Shown in pieces: positions 15,992-24,106 of a stretch of DNA of 26,998 nucleotides. This DNA is from Desulfuromonadaceae bacterium (GTDB lineage Bacteria > Desulfobacterota > Desulfuromonadia > Desulfuromonadales > Desulfuromonadaceae), in contig JAMOOS010000342.1 of the NCBI GenBank assembly GCA_027065245.1, positions 1 through 26,998 on the forward strand, given 5' to 3'. The translations under genes and the position numbers were made by a program. The notes under the pieces were generated by a model, which was given only the letters and a program-made list of their open reading frames with translations, had not been told where the DNA came from and did no database searches. Numbering within the stretch: position 1 is the stretch's first letter; every line of letters begins with the position of its first letter.

Positions 15992-16444
15992 ATGCCAGCA
16001 GAGCAACCAACTCAACAGGTAGAAATTTTTGCCGACGGTGCCTGCAGCGGCAACCCCGGCCCCGGTGGCTATGGCACCATTTTGCGCTACGGTGACCAAA
16101 TAAAAGAGCTCTCCGGCGGCGCTAGGAACACCACCAACAACCGCATGGAGCTGATGGGGGTTATTGTTGGACTGGAAGCGCTTAAACGCCCGTGTCAGGT
16201 AAGTGTTACCACCGATTCACAGTATGTTTACAAGGGGATAACCCAATGGATTCACGGCTGGAAAAAAAATAACTGGAAAAATTCCCAGAAAAAGGCTGTA
16301 CTCAACCAGGATTTATGGCAACGTCTTGAACAGGCGGCGGCACCACACCAAGTTGAATGGCACTGGGTCAAGGGGCATGCCGGGCATGTCGAAAATGAGC
16401 GCTGCGATGAGCTTGCTCGTGCCGCCATCTCTGCATACAACTGA
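15992..16444 (+). CDS. rnhA: Ribonuclease HI
   Basis: RNase HI cuts the RNA strand of RNA-DNA hybrids in the cytoplasm, removing primers and R-loops. The 150-residue length is typical. The catalytic residues are Asp15 (FADGACSGNPG), Glu53 (RMEL), Asp75 (TTDSQYV) and Asp139 (NERCDELA), with the helper His129 in KGHAG. The basic region with the GWKKNNWKNSQKK stretch after residue 89 is the handle that grips the hybrid. I choose the ATG at 15992 because a longer in-frame start at 15938 lies inside the upstream terminator. The ribosome-binding site is weak. It is followed by the CoA-binding protein gene after 26 bp. Confidence 0.96.
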   Translation: MPAEQPTQQVEIFADGACSGNPGPGGYGTILRYGDQIKELSGGARNTTNNRMELMGVIVGLEALKRPCQVSVTTDSQYVYKGITQWIHGWKKNNWKNSQKKAVLNQDLWQRLEQAAAPHQVEWHWVKGHAGHVENERCDELARAAISAYN

Positions 16445-16470
16445 CAACTCGAACCATGGGAGAAACAATT

Positions 16471-16869
16471 ATGGACGCTATCGACCAGTTTTTGGCGGCA
16501 CCGGCATTTGCCGTTGCCGGCGCATCGACCAATCGGGACAAATACGGCAACAAGGTGCTGCGCTGCTACATGCAGAACAACAAAAAAGTGATTCCTATAA
16601 ATCCACGCGCCGAAACCATCGAAGGTCTGCCCTGCGTTGCCTCGGTACTGGATCTGCCCGACGAAGTGGCCAGCCTGTCCATCATCACCCCACCTAAAAT
16701 CACCGAGCAAGTGGTTGCTCAGGCGGCAGAAAAAGGGATAAAAAACGTATGGATGCAGCCCGGTGCTGAAAGCGAAGCTGCCGTGCAATTCTGCCACGAC
16801 AACGGCATCAATGTTATCGCCGATGGCAGCTGTATTCTGGTGGTACTCCACTACCACGAGGCACATTAA
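16471..16869 (+). CDS. CoA-binding domain protein (YccU/CoA_binding_2 type)
   Basis: This is a 132-residue single Rossmann-like CoA-binding domain. It shows the nucleotide loop AVAGASTNRDKYGNKVLR (about 14-31), VIPINPRAETIEGLPC, ITPP and the conserved KNVWMQPGAES near the middle. Members of this family bind coenzyme A or related nucleotides, but their cellular task is mostly unknown. I choose the ATG at 16471: GGGAG lies eight bases upstream, while that same GGGAG would lie after the alternative ATG at 16456. Probably co-transcribed with rnhA. It ends at a bidirectional terminator shared with sfrA. Confidence 0.9.
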   Translation: MDAIDQFLAAPAFAVAGASTNRDKYGNKVLRCYMQNNKKVIPINPRAETIEGLPCVASVLDLPDEVASLSIITPPKITEQVVAQAAEKGIKNVWMQPGAESEAAVQFCHDNGINVIADGSCILVVLHYHEAH

Positions 16870-16951
16870 CACGCCGCTACTGTAAATCCGGCAGATTTTA
16901 CGGATCGAAGCGAACAAACTTTGATGAGAACAGATTTTCGTTTGATACAAT

Positions 16952-16989
16952 AAAAAACCCCCGGTTGCCATACAAGCGACCGGGGGTTT
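16952..16989. terminator. Bidirectional Rho-independent terminator
   Basis: A 14-bp stem AAACCCCCGGTTGC (16955-16968) / GCGACCGGGGGTTT (16976-16989) with one G-T pair lies between the convergent CoA-binding gene and sfrA. On the minus strand it gives a run of six T; on the plus strand TTTCTTGTTT follows. Confidence 0.95.
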
Positions 16990-17015
16990 CTTGTTTATCT
17001 TCACTGCACGTTTTG

Positions 17016-19601
17016 TCAGCTTTTTACCAACTCCACAGCCACGGTGGAACCACCGACCGGAACCGCCTGGCGCGCTGCCATATCAGCAAAGTGATAAGGG
17101 GCAAACACCAGCCCGGCGGGGACATAAGGGCTGAGCTTGACGGGGCCGCTGAAGCTGCCCACTGCGCTCTTCACAGTCACACTGTCACCGTCCTTAACAC
17201 CAACCTTGGCGGCATCGGCGCTATTGAGCTCCACATAACCGCCAGGCGCGATCTCCAGTGCGCCGGGCGCATAGGTAGAGGTAACACCGGTATGGGCGTG
17301 CATCTTGCCGGTAAGCAGCTGCAGCCCCTTTACAGCAATCGCCTTATCGCTCTTGCTGAACACCAGGGACGCCGCCTTGGGCTCATAGGCAGCCTTGGCA
17401 CACGGCACAATATATTTATCACCACTGGGTTCGACAGTGGTGAACAGGCCACTGAGATCATTCAGTTCCGCCAGAATCTTCTCATTGCACAGCGTCTGCT
17501 CCCTGCCGGTGGTAGCGGCAAGAAAATCGGCGAAAATCTGCTTATCGCTGCGTGCCTGAGCCAGCGGCTTAACCGCTTTACCCAGCGCTCCAGCACTGTT
17601 ATCACAAGCGATCCAGGTACCGGATTTTTCGGCGTAGGCCGCAGCCGGCAACACCACATCAGCCATGGCGGTAAGCTCAGAAGCGAGGATATCCTGCACC
17701 ACCAGAAACTCCACCTTTTCCAGCGCCTTCTTCCAGCGCGCGCTTTCGGGCCAGGTTACCAGCGGATTGGTTGCGGCCACGTAGAGCATCTTGATGGCAC
17801 CTGACTCTATCCCCTCAAGAATCTGCACCGCATTCATGCCGCCCTGCGGCAGAGCATCCACGCCCCACGCTGTGGCGAAATCAGCCGCAGCGGCGCTGTA
17901 CTCTTTATAGCCCGGCAGCATCTCGGCACGCACGGCGCAATCGAGCAGCCCCTGAGTATTGGCGCGCTCGTCAACCGGAAACAGTCCGGCGCTGTTAAGG
18001 GCGCCGCTGACCACAGCCAAATCGCCGAGGGCGGCGGTAACTTCCTTGCACAACACCGACTGCGCAACATCAGCACCAAAGATAATGGCGACACTGTCTG
18101 CGGCGCCCAGCAGTTCGGCAGCTTCCTTGAGCAGTTCCAGAGAAACGCCGCTGGTTTTTTCAACCTTCTGCAAATCAACCTTGGCGGCAAACTTTTTAAT
18201 GTCAGCGCCGTTCTTGACAAATTTTTTCACAAAAGCGCTGTCAAGCTGACCATTATCGACAATCAGCTTGGTCAAACCGGCGGCCAGCAACACCTCGCTG
18301 CCCGGCTTGTAGTTGAGGAAACAATTGGACAGCCCGGCAATACGCACGTTGCGCATGTTGGCCACCACCAGTTTGGCGTCGTTGCGGCGCAGGGCACGTT
18401 GAATCATGTAGTTGACCTGCGGTTGCTCAGCAGTAATGTCACTGCCGAACACCAGTACCGCATCGGCACCAGCAATGGCGGCCACACTGTTGCTGGCCCC
18501 GCGCAGACCGAGATTGGCCGCCAGAGTATCGCTCACCACGGCAGATCCGAAACGGGCCTCGCTGTCGATGTTATTGCTGCCAAAACCGGCGCGGAACAAC
18601 TTCTGGAACAGGTAGTTCTCCTCCACCGTCAGGCGGGCGGAGCTCAAGCCGGCAACCGCAGCGCCGCCAACTTCGGCGGCCTTGGCAGTTATCTGCGCAT
18701 ACGCATCATCCCACTGCGCTTCCACCTGCTTAGCGCCCTGCTTTACCAGCGGCGCGGTAAGACGTTTGTCGCTGTTGACAAAACCGTAACCGAAACAGGT
18801 ATCAAAACTCATCACGCCGTCATTTACGGTCACATCGTCCTCTGAGGTGATCCGATACAGCTTGTTGCCGCGTACGTTAAGTTCTACCTGCTCCAGCGGC
18901 CCGCAGGCAAAGCCGATGCTTGGCACCTTGTTCAGGGTCCAACTGCGCGAGGAGTGCTTGAAGGGCTTGGAGATCATCGCCCCCACCGGACATACCGCCA
19001 CAGCGTTGCCCTCGATATAGGGGTCTATTTCGTTATCGGGCTTGCGCGTAATAAACGCCTTGTCGCCGCGCTCAGAGACGGTGAAGGTACCGATGCCGGT
19101 AAGTTCGTGACCGACCTTGACGCATCTTTCACACAAAATGCACCGTGACGGGACATTCTCGATGAGAGGCCACACGGTAATCTTGGGCATGGCCACATCC
19201 TCGGCACTGTAGGGCTGCTGCAGAATGTGCATGTCGTAACAGATATTCTGCAGATCGCACTCACCGGCGGCATCACACACCGGACAGTCGAGGGGGTGAT
19301 TTACCAGCATCAAGCGGATAATATCGCGACGCTTCTTCTCCAATTCCGGCGTGCTGGTAGTAACCACCATGCCATCAATGGCCACGGTGTTGCACGCCGT
19401 AACCGGCGCATCAACGCCTTGCACCTCCACCAGGCACACCCGGCACGCCCCGGTGGTGGAAACCTTTTTCAGGTAGCACATGGTCGGAATCTTGATGCCC
19501 AGCTTCTCAGCGGCAGCTATGATAGTCGCCCCCGATTCCACCTGGACACTCTGACCATCAATCGTCAAGTTGATCATTGCCTTGGTATTTTTATCGCTCA
19601 T
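17016..19601 (-). CDS. sfrA: NuoG-like alpha subunit of an SfrAB-type NAD(P)H oxidoreductase
   Basis: The 861-residue protein resembles the large subunit of Geobacter SfrAB, a cytoplasmic NADPH-oxidising complex first isolated as an Fe(III) reductase and later tied to acetate metabolism. Clusters from the N-terminus: 2Fe-2S (Cys42, Cys53, Cys56, Cys70), a His-ligated 4Fe-4S (His102, Cys106, Cys109, Cys115) and a 4Fe-4S (Cys154, Cys157, Cys160, Cys204). The rest (about 225-861) is molybdopterin-oxidoreductase-like, as in NuoG. Its first motif keeps only Cys233 and Cys269 of the four cysteines usual in formate dehydrogenases. So this domain may lack both that cluster and a molybdenum cofactor. 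It lies 59 bp after sfrB. An AGGA precedes the ATG by about nine bases. A NuoG or hydrogenase-type diaphorase subunit is the alternative; the GltD-like partner favours SfrA. Confidence 0.85.
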   Translation of the reverse strand: MSDKNTKAMINLTIDGQSVQVESGATIIAAAEKLGIKIPTMCYLKKVSTTGACRVCLVEVQGVDAPVTACNTVAIDGMVVTTSTPELEKKRRDIIRLMLVNHPLDCPVCDAAGECDLQNICYDMHILQQPYSAEDVAMPKITVWPLIENVPSRCILCERCVKVGHELTGIGTFTVSERGDKAFITRKPDNEIDPYIEGNAVAVCPVGAMISKPFKHSSRSWTLNKVPSIGFACGPLEQVELNVRGNKLYRITSEDDVTVNDGVMSFDTCFGYGFVNSDKRLTAPLVKQGAKQVEAQWDDAYAQITAKAAEVGGAAVAGLSSARLTVEENYLFQKLFRAGFGSNNIDSEARFGSAVVSDTLAANLGLRGASNSVAAIAGADAVLVFGSDITAEQPQVNYMIQRALRRNDAKLVVANMRNVRIAGLSNCFLNYKPGSEVLLAAGLTKLIVDNGQLDSAFVKKFVKNGADIKKFAAKVDLQKVEKTSGVSLELLKEAAELLGAADSVAIIFGADVAQSVLCKEVTAALGDLAVVSGALNSAGLFPVDERANTQGLLDCAVRAEMLPGYKEYSAAAADFATAWGVDALPQGGMNAVQILEGIESGAIKMLYVAATNPLVTWPESARWKKALEKVEFLVVQDILASELTAMADVVLPAAAYAEKSGTWIACDNSAGALGKAVKPLAQARSDKQIFADFLAATTGREQTLCNEKILAELNDLSGLFTTVEPSGDKYIVPCAKAAYEPKAASLVFSKSDKAIAVKGLQLLTGKMHAHTGVTSTYAPGALEIAPGGYVELNSADAAKVGVKDGDSVTVKSAVGSFSGPVKLSPYVPAGLVFAPYHFADMAARQAVPVGGSTVAVELVKS

Positions 19602-19660
19602 GTGAGTAGATCCTAAATAGTGTCTTGGTTTCCTGCAATTAATCCGTGAGCTGTCCGCCC

Positions 19661-21625
19661 TTACTGGTCAATCGCCACCATGGCAACACGGTAGCAGCGC
19701 AGGCAACGGTCAGCTTCCACCACCGCCTGACTCTCCGGCATGGCCAGTTCGATTTCCTCGTAATTCTTGGCCCGCTCCGGCCCGCTGATCTTGGGCTGGT
19801 GCTCACGCTTGAGGCCACCGGGCAGCGGAATTTTTTCTTTATCGTTGAACACGCCAAGGCGGTTTACCGCGTCTTCCAGCGCTTCCTCGTCGTCAAGCAT
19901 CGCCTTGCCATCCTTGAGATAACGATTGAGCACGCTGGCGGCACGTTTGCCGTGGCCGACAGCCATTACCACCGTCATGGCGCCGTACTCGCAGTCACCA
20001 CCGGCGAACACGCCCTCGTCATCGGTCATCATGGTGCCACCGTGGGTAAGAACGCTGTTCCAGCGGGTTTTCTTTATCTTGCAGTCTTTGCAGTCATCCA
20101 GATACGACAGATCGGGATCCTGGCCGATGGCGGGAATAACCATGTCACAGGGGATGACATACTCGGAACCGGGTACCGGCTTGGGCCGCCGCCGTCCGGA
20201 CTCATCCGGCTCACCCAGTTCCATCTTGATTACTTCAACGCCGGTAATCTTGTTGTTCTTGGTAACCAGCTTGGTGGGGTTGACCAAAAACTCAAAGCGT
20301 ACACCTTCCTCCTCGGCGTCGTCGACCTCATACGATTCAGCCGGCATCTCGTTGCGGGTACGCCGATAGACCAGAATAGACTCCTCGGCTCCTTCACGCA
20401 ACGCCACGCGCACACAGTCGATGGCGGTATTACCGCCGCCGACCACCACTACCCGCTTGGGCGTCTTGATTCCTTGCCCCAGAGCCACGGCACGCAGATA
20501 GTGGATACCGCCGGGCGAGAACCCTTCGTAACCGGCATCCTCGCCGTCGACACCCATGGGCTTGGACTTGAAGCACCCGGTGCCCAGGAAGATGGCGTCG
20601 TACTCCTTTTTGGCATCGCTCAGAGCGATATCCCTGCCCAGCTTGGTATTATAGACAATCTCCACACCGAGGGAGGCGATGTTCTCCGCCTCGCGCCGCA
20701 GCAGATGGCGCGGCATACGGTAGTCGGGGATACCTACAGCAACGGTACCGCCCGGCTCAGGCAGCATCTCGATAATTTTAACCTTATGCCCTTCCAGCGC
20801 CAGATAGTACGCACAGGTAAGCCCGGCCGGACCGGCACCGACCACCAGCACTTTTTTGCCGGTAGGCGCCTTGGGTTTGGCCGGGAACGGCTTGTGATGC
20901 ATCCATTCGTGATCAGACGCCACCCGCTTGAGCACCATAATGCTTACCGGCTCATCCACCAGCGCCCGACGGCAGGCAGTTTCACACGGATGGGGACATA
21001 CCCGGCCGCACACCGCCGCAATGGGCATCCGCCGCCGTATAACATCCAGCGACTCGTCAAAGCGGTAGTTTTTGATCTCCTCAATGTAAGCGGGGATGTC
21101 AATATGCGCCGGGCAGCGATCCATACATGGAGCGGTAAGCTTATCGCGATAATCGATACCGGCAGCAGGTGCCTTGCGCTTGCCGTTTATATAGGCCAGA
21201 TAATCATCACGGAAGTGGTTGACAGTATCCTGAACCGGAATAACCGCCGTTTTACACAGGGTACATTTGCACTCTTCCAGCAACTCGGACAGATTGAGGA
21301 TGGTATCCAGATCCGCTTCGCTCCCATGGCCTTCCACGATCCGCGCCAGCGTATCCTGCAGCACGCGCGTCCCTTTTTTACCGGGGGTACATTTGCCGCA
21401 ACAGTGCTTTTCCTGTACGCGCTTCATGTACTCGGCGGCCATAGCCACCACGTCGGTATCCTTGTCAAGCAGAACAACACCATCCCAGCCCATAAAGGCC
21501 TTGACCTTGCTGTTACCCAGATATTCTGTAGGAATTTTAAGCTTCAGTGAAGCCAGATCAGCCGAACCGCCGCTGCGGTTGTCGACGATTTTTCTTCCCC
21601 AGCTGGAAAAAACTATTTCAGACAA
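19661..21625 (-). CDS. sfrB: GltD-like beta subunit of an SfrAB-type NAD(P)H oxidoreductase
   Basis: This flavin subunit is expected to oxidise NADPH and pass electrons to SfrA. From the chosen start it has 654 residues. A NuoF-like cysteine region (75-124) is followed by the GltD iron-sulfur domain with Cys206, Cys210, Cys214 and Cys218 (CGRVCPHPCETAC), an FAD site GAGPAG (263-268) and a second nucleotide site GGGNTA (396-401). Arginines in YRRTR (420-424) suit NADPH. The C-terminus adds CLRC. I choose the TTG at 21625 because AGGAGG lies five bases before it; the ATG at 21661 has no such site and would add 12 residues. In the NuoF-like region the expected third ligand is Gly82 rather than Cys. 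Transcribed before sfrA. Confidence 0.87.
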   Translation of the reverse strand: MSEIVFSSWGRKIVDNRSGGSADLASLKLKIPTEYLGNSKVKAFMGWDGVVLLDKDTDVVAMAAEYMKRVQEKHCCGKCTPGKKGTRVLQDTLARIVEGHGSEADLDTILNLSELLEECKCTLCKTAVIPVQDTVNHFRDDYLAYINGKRKAPAAGIDYRDKLTAPCMDRCPAHIDIPAYIEEIKNYRFDESLDVIRRRMPIAAVCGRVCPHPCETACRRALVDEPVSIMVLKRVASDHEWMHHKPFPAKPKAPTGKKVLVVGAGPAGLTCAYYLALEGHKVKIIEMLPEPGGTVAVGIPDYRMPRHLLRREAENIASLGVEIVYNTKLGRDIALSDAKKEYDAIFLGTGCFKSKPMGVDGEDAGYEGFSPGGIHYLRAVALGQGIKTPKRVVVVGGGNTAIDCVRVALREGAEESILVYRRTRNEMPAESYEVDDAEEEGVRFEFLVNPTKLVTKNNKITGVEVIKMELGEPDESGRRRPKPVPGSEYVIPCDMVIPAIGQDPDLSYLDDCKDCKIKKTRWNSVLTHGGTMMTDDEGVFAGGDCEYGAMTVVMAVGHGKRAASVLNRYLKDGKAMLDDEEALEDAVNRLGVFNDKEKIPLPGGLKREHQPKISGPERAKNYEEIELAMPESQAVVEADRCLRCYRVAMVAIDQ

Positions 21626-21730
21626 TATTACCTCCTGTGATACCCATGCCCTCGCCAGCAAGAGAGCGCTTTATTTTCCACAAAACGGACGGACCACCGC
21701 CGGTTCTGTTGCAAACGACCACTGACCTTT

Positions 21731-21759
21731 TGTATACAGTATGCAGGTAAATACCACAA
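21731..21759 (-). promoter_or_regulatory. Palindromic operator overlapping the likely sfrBA promoter
   Basis: TGTATAC-A-GTATGCA (21731-21745) is a 7-1-7 palindrome with one mismatched pair. Its minus strand supplies TATACA (21736-21731) as a -10, with TTGTGG (21759-21754) 17 bases upstream as a weak -35. The dyad resembles operators of GntR-family regulators (GTnTAnAC-like cores). It sits about 106 bp before the sfrB start codon. The binding protein is unknown. Confidence 0.5.
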
Positions 21760-21789
21760 CAGAGCCTATTAAATCAAGGATAATTTTGC

Positions 21790-21822
21790 CGGTGCCAGCA
21801 CGGATTTACTCATCCGGCACCG
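21790..21822. repeat. Hairpin between rpe and sfrB
   Basis: CGGTGCC (21790-21796) pairs with GGCACCG (21816-21822), with an inner GGAT/ATCC stem. Neither strand has a T-run after it, so I do not call it a terminator, though it lies where an rpe terminator would be. Confidence 0.35.
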
Positions 21823-21902
21823 CGGAAAGCGGCGGCATGAAAAACTACGGGCATAGCAGTTTTTACTCTGTTATATCAATATGTTATTAGCACAGACATC
21901 AT

Positions 21903-22556
21903 TCAGGCGGCGTTGCTGCGCAATGTGGCTATAGCGGCTGCATAGTCGGGCGCGTTAAACACGGCGCTACCGGCGACAAACACCTCCGCCCCGGCGGCGG
22001 CTATGGCGGCAATGTTGTCGGCCTTGACTCCGCCGTCCACTTCCAGTTCCACCTCCCGACCACTGGCGTCGATCATGGCACGCAGCGCGGCAATTTTATC
22101 CAGCGCCGAGGGGATAAAGCTCTGGCCGCCGAAACCGGGGTTGACACTCATCACCAGAATCAGATCCACCTCGGCAACAATCACCTCCAGCATCCCTGCC
22201 GGTGTAGCCGGATTTATCGACACCCCGGCTTTTTTGCCCAGGCCGTGAATCAGCTGCACGGTGCGGTGCATATGCGCCACCGCCTCTTGATGCACGGTGA
22301 TAATGTCGGCCCCGGCGGCGGCGAAATCGGGGATATAGCGATCCGGCTCTTCAATCATCAGATGGACATCCAGCGGCAATCTGGTTACCTTACGCAACGC
22401 CTGCACCACCGGCGCGCCGATGGTGATATTAGGGACAAAGTGGCCGTCCATCACATCTACATGGATATAATCGGCTCCGGCTCGCTCCACAGCGGCAATA
22501 TCGTTACCCAGATTGGCAAAATCGGCGGACAGAATTGACGGGGCGATCTTTATCAT
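21903..22556 (-). CDS. rpe: Ribulose-phosphate 3-epimerase
   Basis: Rpe interconverts ribulose 5-phosphate and xylulose 5-phosphate in the pentose phosphate pathway. The 217-residue TIM barrel has all four metal ligands: His32 and Asp34 in IHVDVMDG, His65 in LDVHLMI and Asp174 in VDGGV. The phosphate-binding VNPGFGGQSF and GSAVF segments are also intact. GGAG lies eight bases before the ATG. It begins 34 bp after rsmB on the same strand, so the two are probably one operon even though their functions differ. Confidence 0.97.
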   Translation of the reverse strand: MIKIAPSILSADFANLGNDIAAVERAGADYIHVDVMDGHFVPNITIGAPVVQALRKVTRLPLDVHLMIEEPDRYIPDFAAAGADIITVHQEAVAHMHRTVQLIHGLGKKAGVSINPATPAGMLEVIVAEVDLILVMSVNPGFGGQSFIPSALDKIAALRAMIDASGREVELEVDGGVKADNIAAIAAAGAEVFVAGSAVFNAPDYAAAIATLRSNAA

Positions 22557-22590
22557 TGCTCTCTCCAGCGCAGTAGAATTTATGGGAATT

Positions 22591-23967
22591 TTACCCGTTT
22601 ATACGCCGCAACACCACGGCAAAGAAACAGTCCATGTTGTCGTGCCACGGCGTAAATGTGGACAGGGCGCCGCGTTTATCACACAGTTGCTGCCAGTGCG
22701 GCGGCGCAATCTGCGCCACCGGCACCAGCTCATAATCGGTGTGATGGGCGAGAAAATCATCCACCACCTGCCACGATTCCTCCACCGTAGTGGTACACAG
22801 TGAATACACCAGCAGCCCGCCGGGGGCAAGCATTTCGGCGGCGTTGGCGAGAATTTTCCGCTGCAGCAGCGCCAGTCGCGTCACATCTTCCTCCTGCCGC
22901 CGCCAACGCACCTCCGGATTGCGACGCAGCACCCCCAGGCCACTGCAGGGCGCATCCACCAGCACTTTGTGAAACGAACCGCTGTCAGCGCTCGCTGGCG
23001 TAGCCGTCATATCACGACGCAGCGTTTTGACGCAGCCACAACCGAGGCGTTGCGCCGCCCGCTGCAGAGTTTTAAGGCGTGAAGCGTGAATATCCGAGGC
23101 GCTGATGCTGGCCTCGTCGCCACACAGGGCGGCAAGATGGGTGGTTTTGCCGCCCGGCGCGGCGCAGACATCGGCAATTCGCTCTCCGGGCTGCGGCTGC
23201 AACAGCGGCGCGATAAGCATGCTGGCTTCGTCCTGCAACTGGTACCACGACGGGTCAATCTGCTGCAAGACAGCGATACCGCCGCCGCTCACAGTAATCC
23301 CTTCGGCGGCAAAGCGGGTTGGTGCGGCGGCGGCACCGTGGCGCTGCAACTCTTCCAGCACCTGGCGACGCTCCACCTTGAGAGTATTAACGCGCAGGGT
23401 TACCGGCGCCGCCTCACTTTGGCACTGTGCCAGCGCCACCGCTGTCGCCACATCATACTGACGCAGCCAGCGCCGCGCCAGCCACAGCGGCAGAGAACAA
23501 CCGGTCGCCATCTGCTCCGCTCCGGCGGCAGGATCGGGGCAGGTTATTTCGTCACGCCGACGAATACAGCCGCGCAACACAGCGTTTACAAGGCCGGTGG
23601 CGCGCTCCAGCCCCAGGCGGCGCGCCAGTTCCACTGTGCTATGTACTGCGGCGCGCTCCGGGACACGGTCGAGATAAAGCAGCTGATAAGCCCCCAGGCG
23701 CAGCAGCAGCAATACCGCCATCTCCAGCGCACTTAGCGGCTGTCGGCACAGGTGGGACAAAACAAAATCGAGGCGACCACGCTGACGCAGTACGCCGTAA
23801 ACCAGTTGCGTCGCCAGGGCACGCTCGCGTCCGTCCAGCCCGGCACTGGCGCGCAGGGCAGCGTCCAGCGCCACGTCGGAGTAGGCACCCTGCGCCTCCA
23901 CCCGCCACAACACATTGAACGCCAGGGCGCGCGCCTCGGTTACGGCAATCTTTTTAAGTCTGGCCAT
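22591..23967 (-). CDS. rsmB: 16S rRNA (cytosine-967-C5)-methyltransferase
   Basis: RsmB adds a methyl group from SAM to C967 of 16S rRNA. The 458-residue protein has a NusB-like RNA-binding domain (about 5-140), a linker and a Rossmann methyltransferase domain. Key motifs are the SAM-binding VCAAPGGKTTHL (268-279), VDAPCSG with Cys341 and the catalytic Cys391 in YSLCTTT. I choose the ATG at 23967 because GGAGG lies six bases before it; a longer in-frame ATG at 24024 lacks a site and crosses a strong hairpin. That hairpin and the ribosome-binding site can form mutually exclusive structures. It is followed by rpe. Confidence 0.94.
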   Translation of the reverse strand: MARLKKIAVTEARALAFNVLWRVEAQGAYSDVALDAALRASAGLDGRERALATQLVYGVLRQRGRLDFVLSHLCRQPLSALEMAVLLLLRLGAYQLLYLDRVPERAAVHSTVELARRLGLERATGLVNAVLRGCIRRRDEITCPDPAAGAEQMATGCSLPLWLARRWLRQYDVATAVALAQCQSEAAPVTLRVNTLKVERRQVLEELQRHGAAAAPTRFAAEGITVSGGGIAVLQQIDPSWYQLQDEASMLIAPLLQPQPGERIADVCAAPGGKTTHLAALCGDEASISASDIHASRLKTLQRAAQRLGCGCVKTLRRDMTATPASADSGSFHKVLVDAPCSGLGVLRRNPEVRWRRQEEDVTRLALLQRKILANAAEMLAPGGLLVYSLCTTTVEESWQVVDDFLAHHTDYELVPVAQIAPPHWQQLCDKRGALSTFTPWHDNMDCFFAVVLRRING

Positions 23968-23971
23968 CCAC

Positions 23972-24014
23972 CGCCTCCATAACACAACGGGAGGCGTGTC
24001 TCCACCCCTCCCGT
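23972..24014 (-). promoter_or_regulatory. Mutually exclusive hairpins in the rsmB leader
   Basis: Hairpin A pairs ACGGGAGG (24014-24007) with CCTCCCGT (23994-23987). Hairpin B pairs CGCCTCC (23996-23990) with GGAGGCG (23978-23972), the rsmB ribosome-binding site, across an 11-base loop. CCTCC is shared, so only one can form, and B would hide the ribosome-binding site. Pairing is seen in the sequence; a regulatory role is inference. A could alternatively be a T-poor terminator for htpX. Confidence 0.4.
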
Positions 24015-24106
24015 CGTTACACAATAACGCTACTTATTCTCAAGTCTTGAACAAACGCTCACAACACCGGTGGCGGACTTTTGCGCCGCCATCAGATTTT
24101 AAGCAA

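Noticed and set aside
19646..21550. A 634-residue open frame on the plus strand opposite sfrB
   Set aside because: It lies wholly within sfrB, whose minus-strand product has clear iron-sulfur, FAD and NADPH motifs. The plus-strand translation is rich in His and Arg and has no recognisable motif.
21626..21661. ATG start at 21661 for sfrB
   Set aside because: AGGAGG lies inside this extension, five bases before the TTG at 21625, which is the better start.
24071..24091. Hairpin TGGCGG / CCGCCA just after htpX as a terminator
   Set aside because: No T-run follows on either strand; it may be a chance result of GC-rich sequence.
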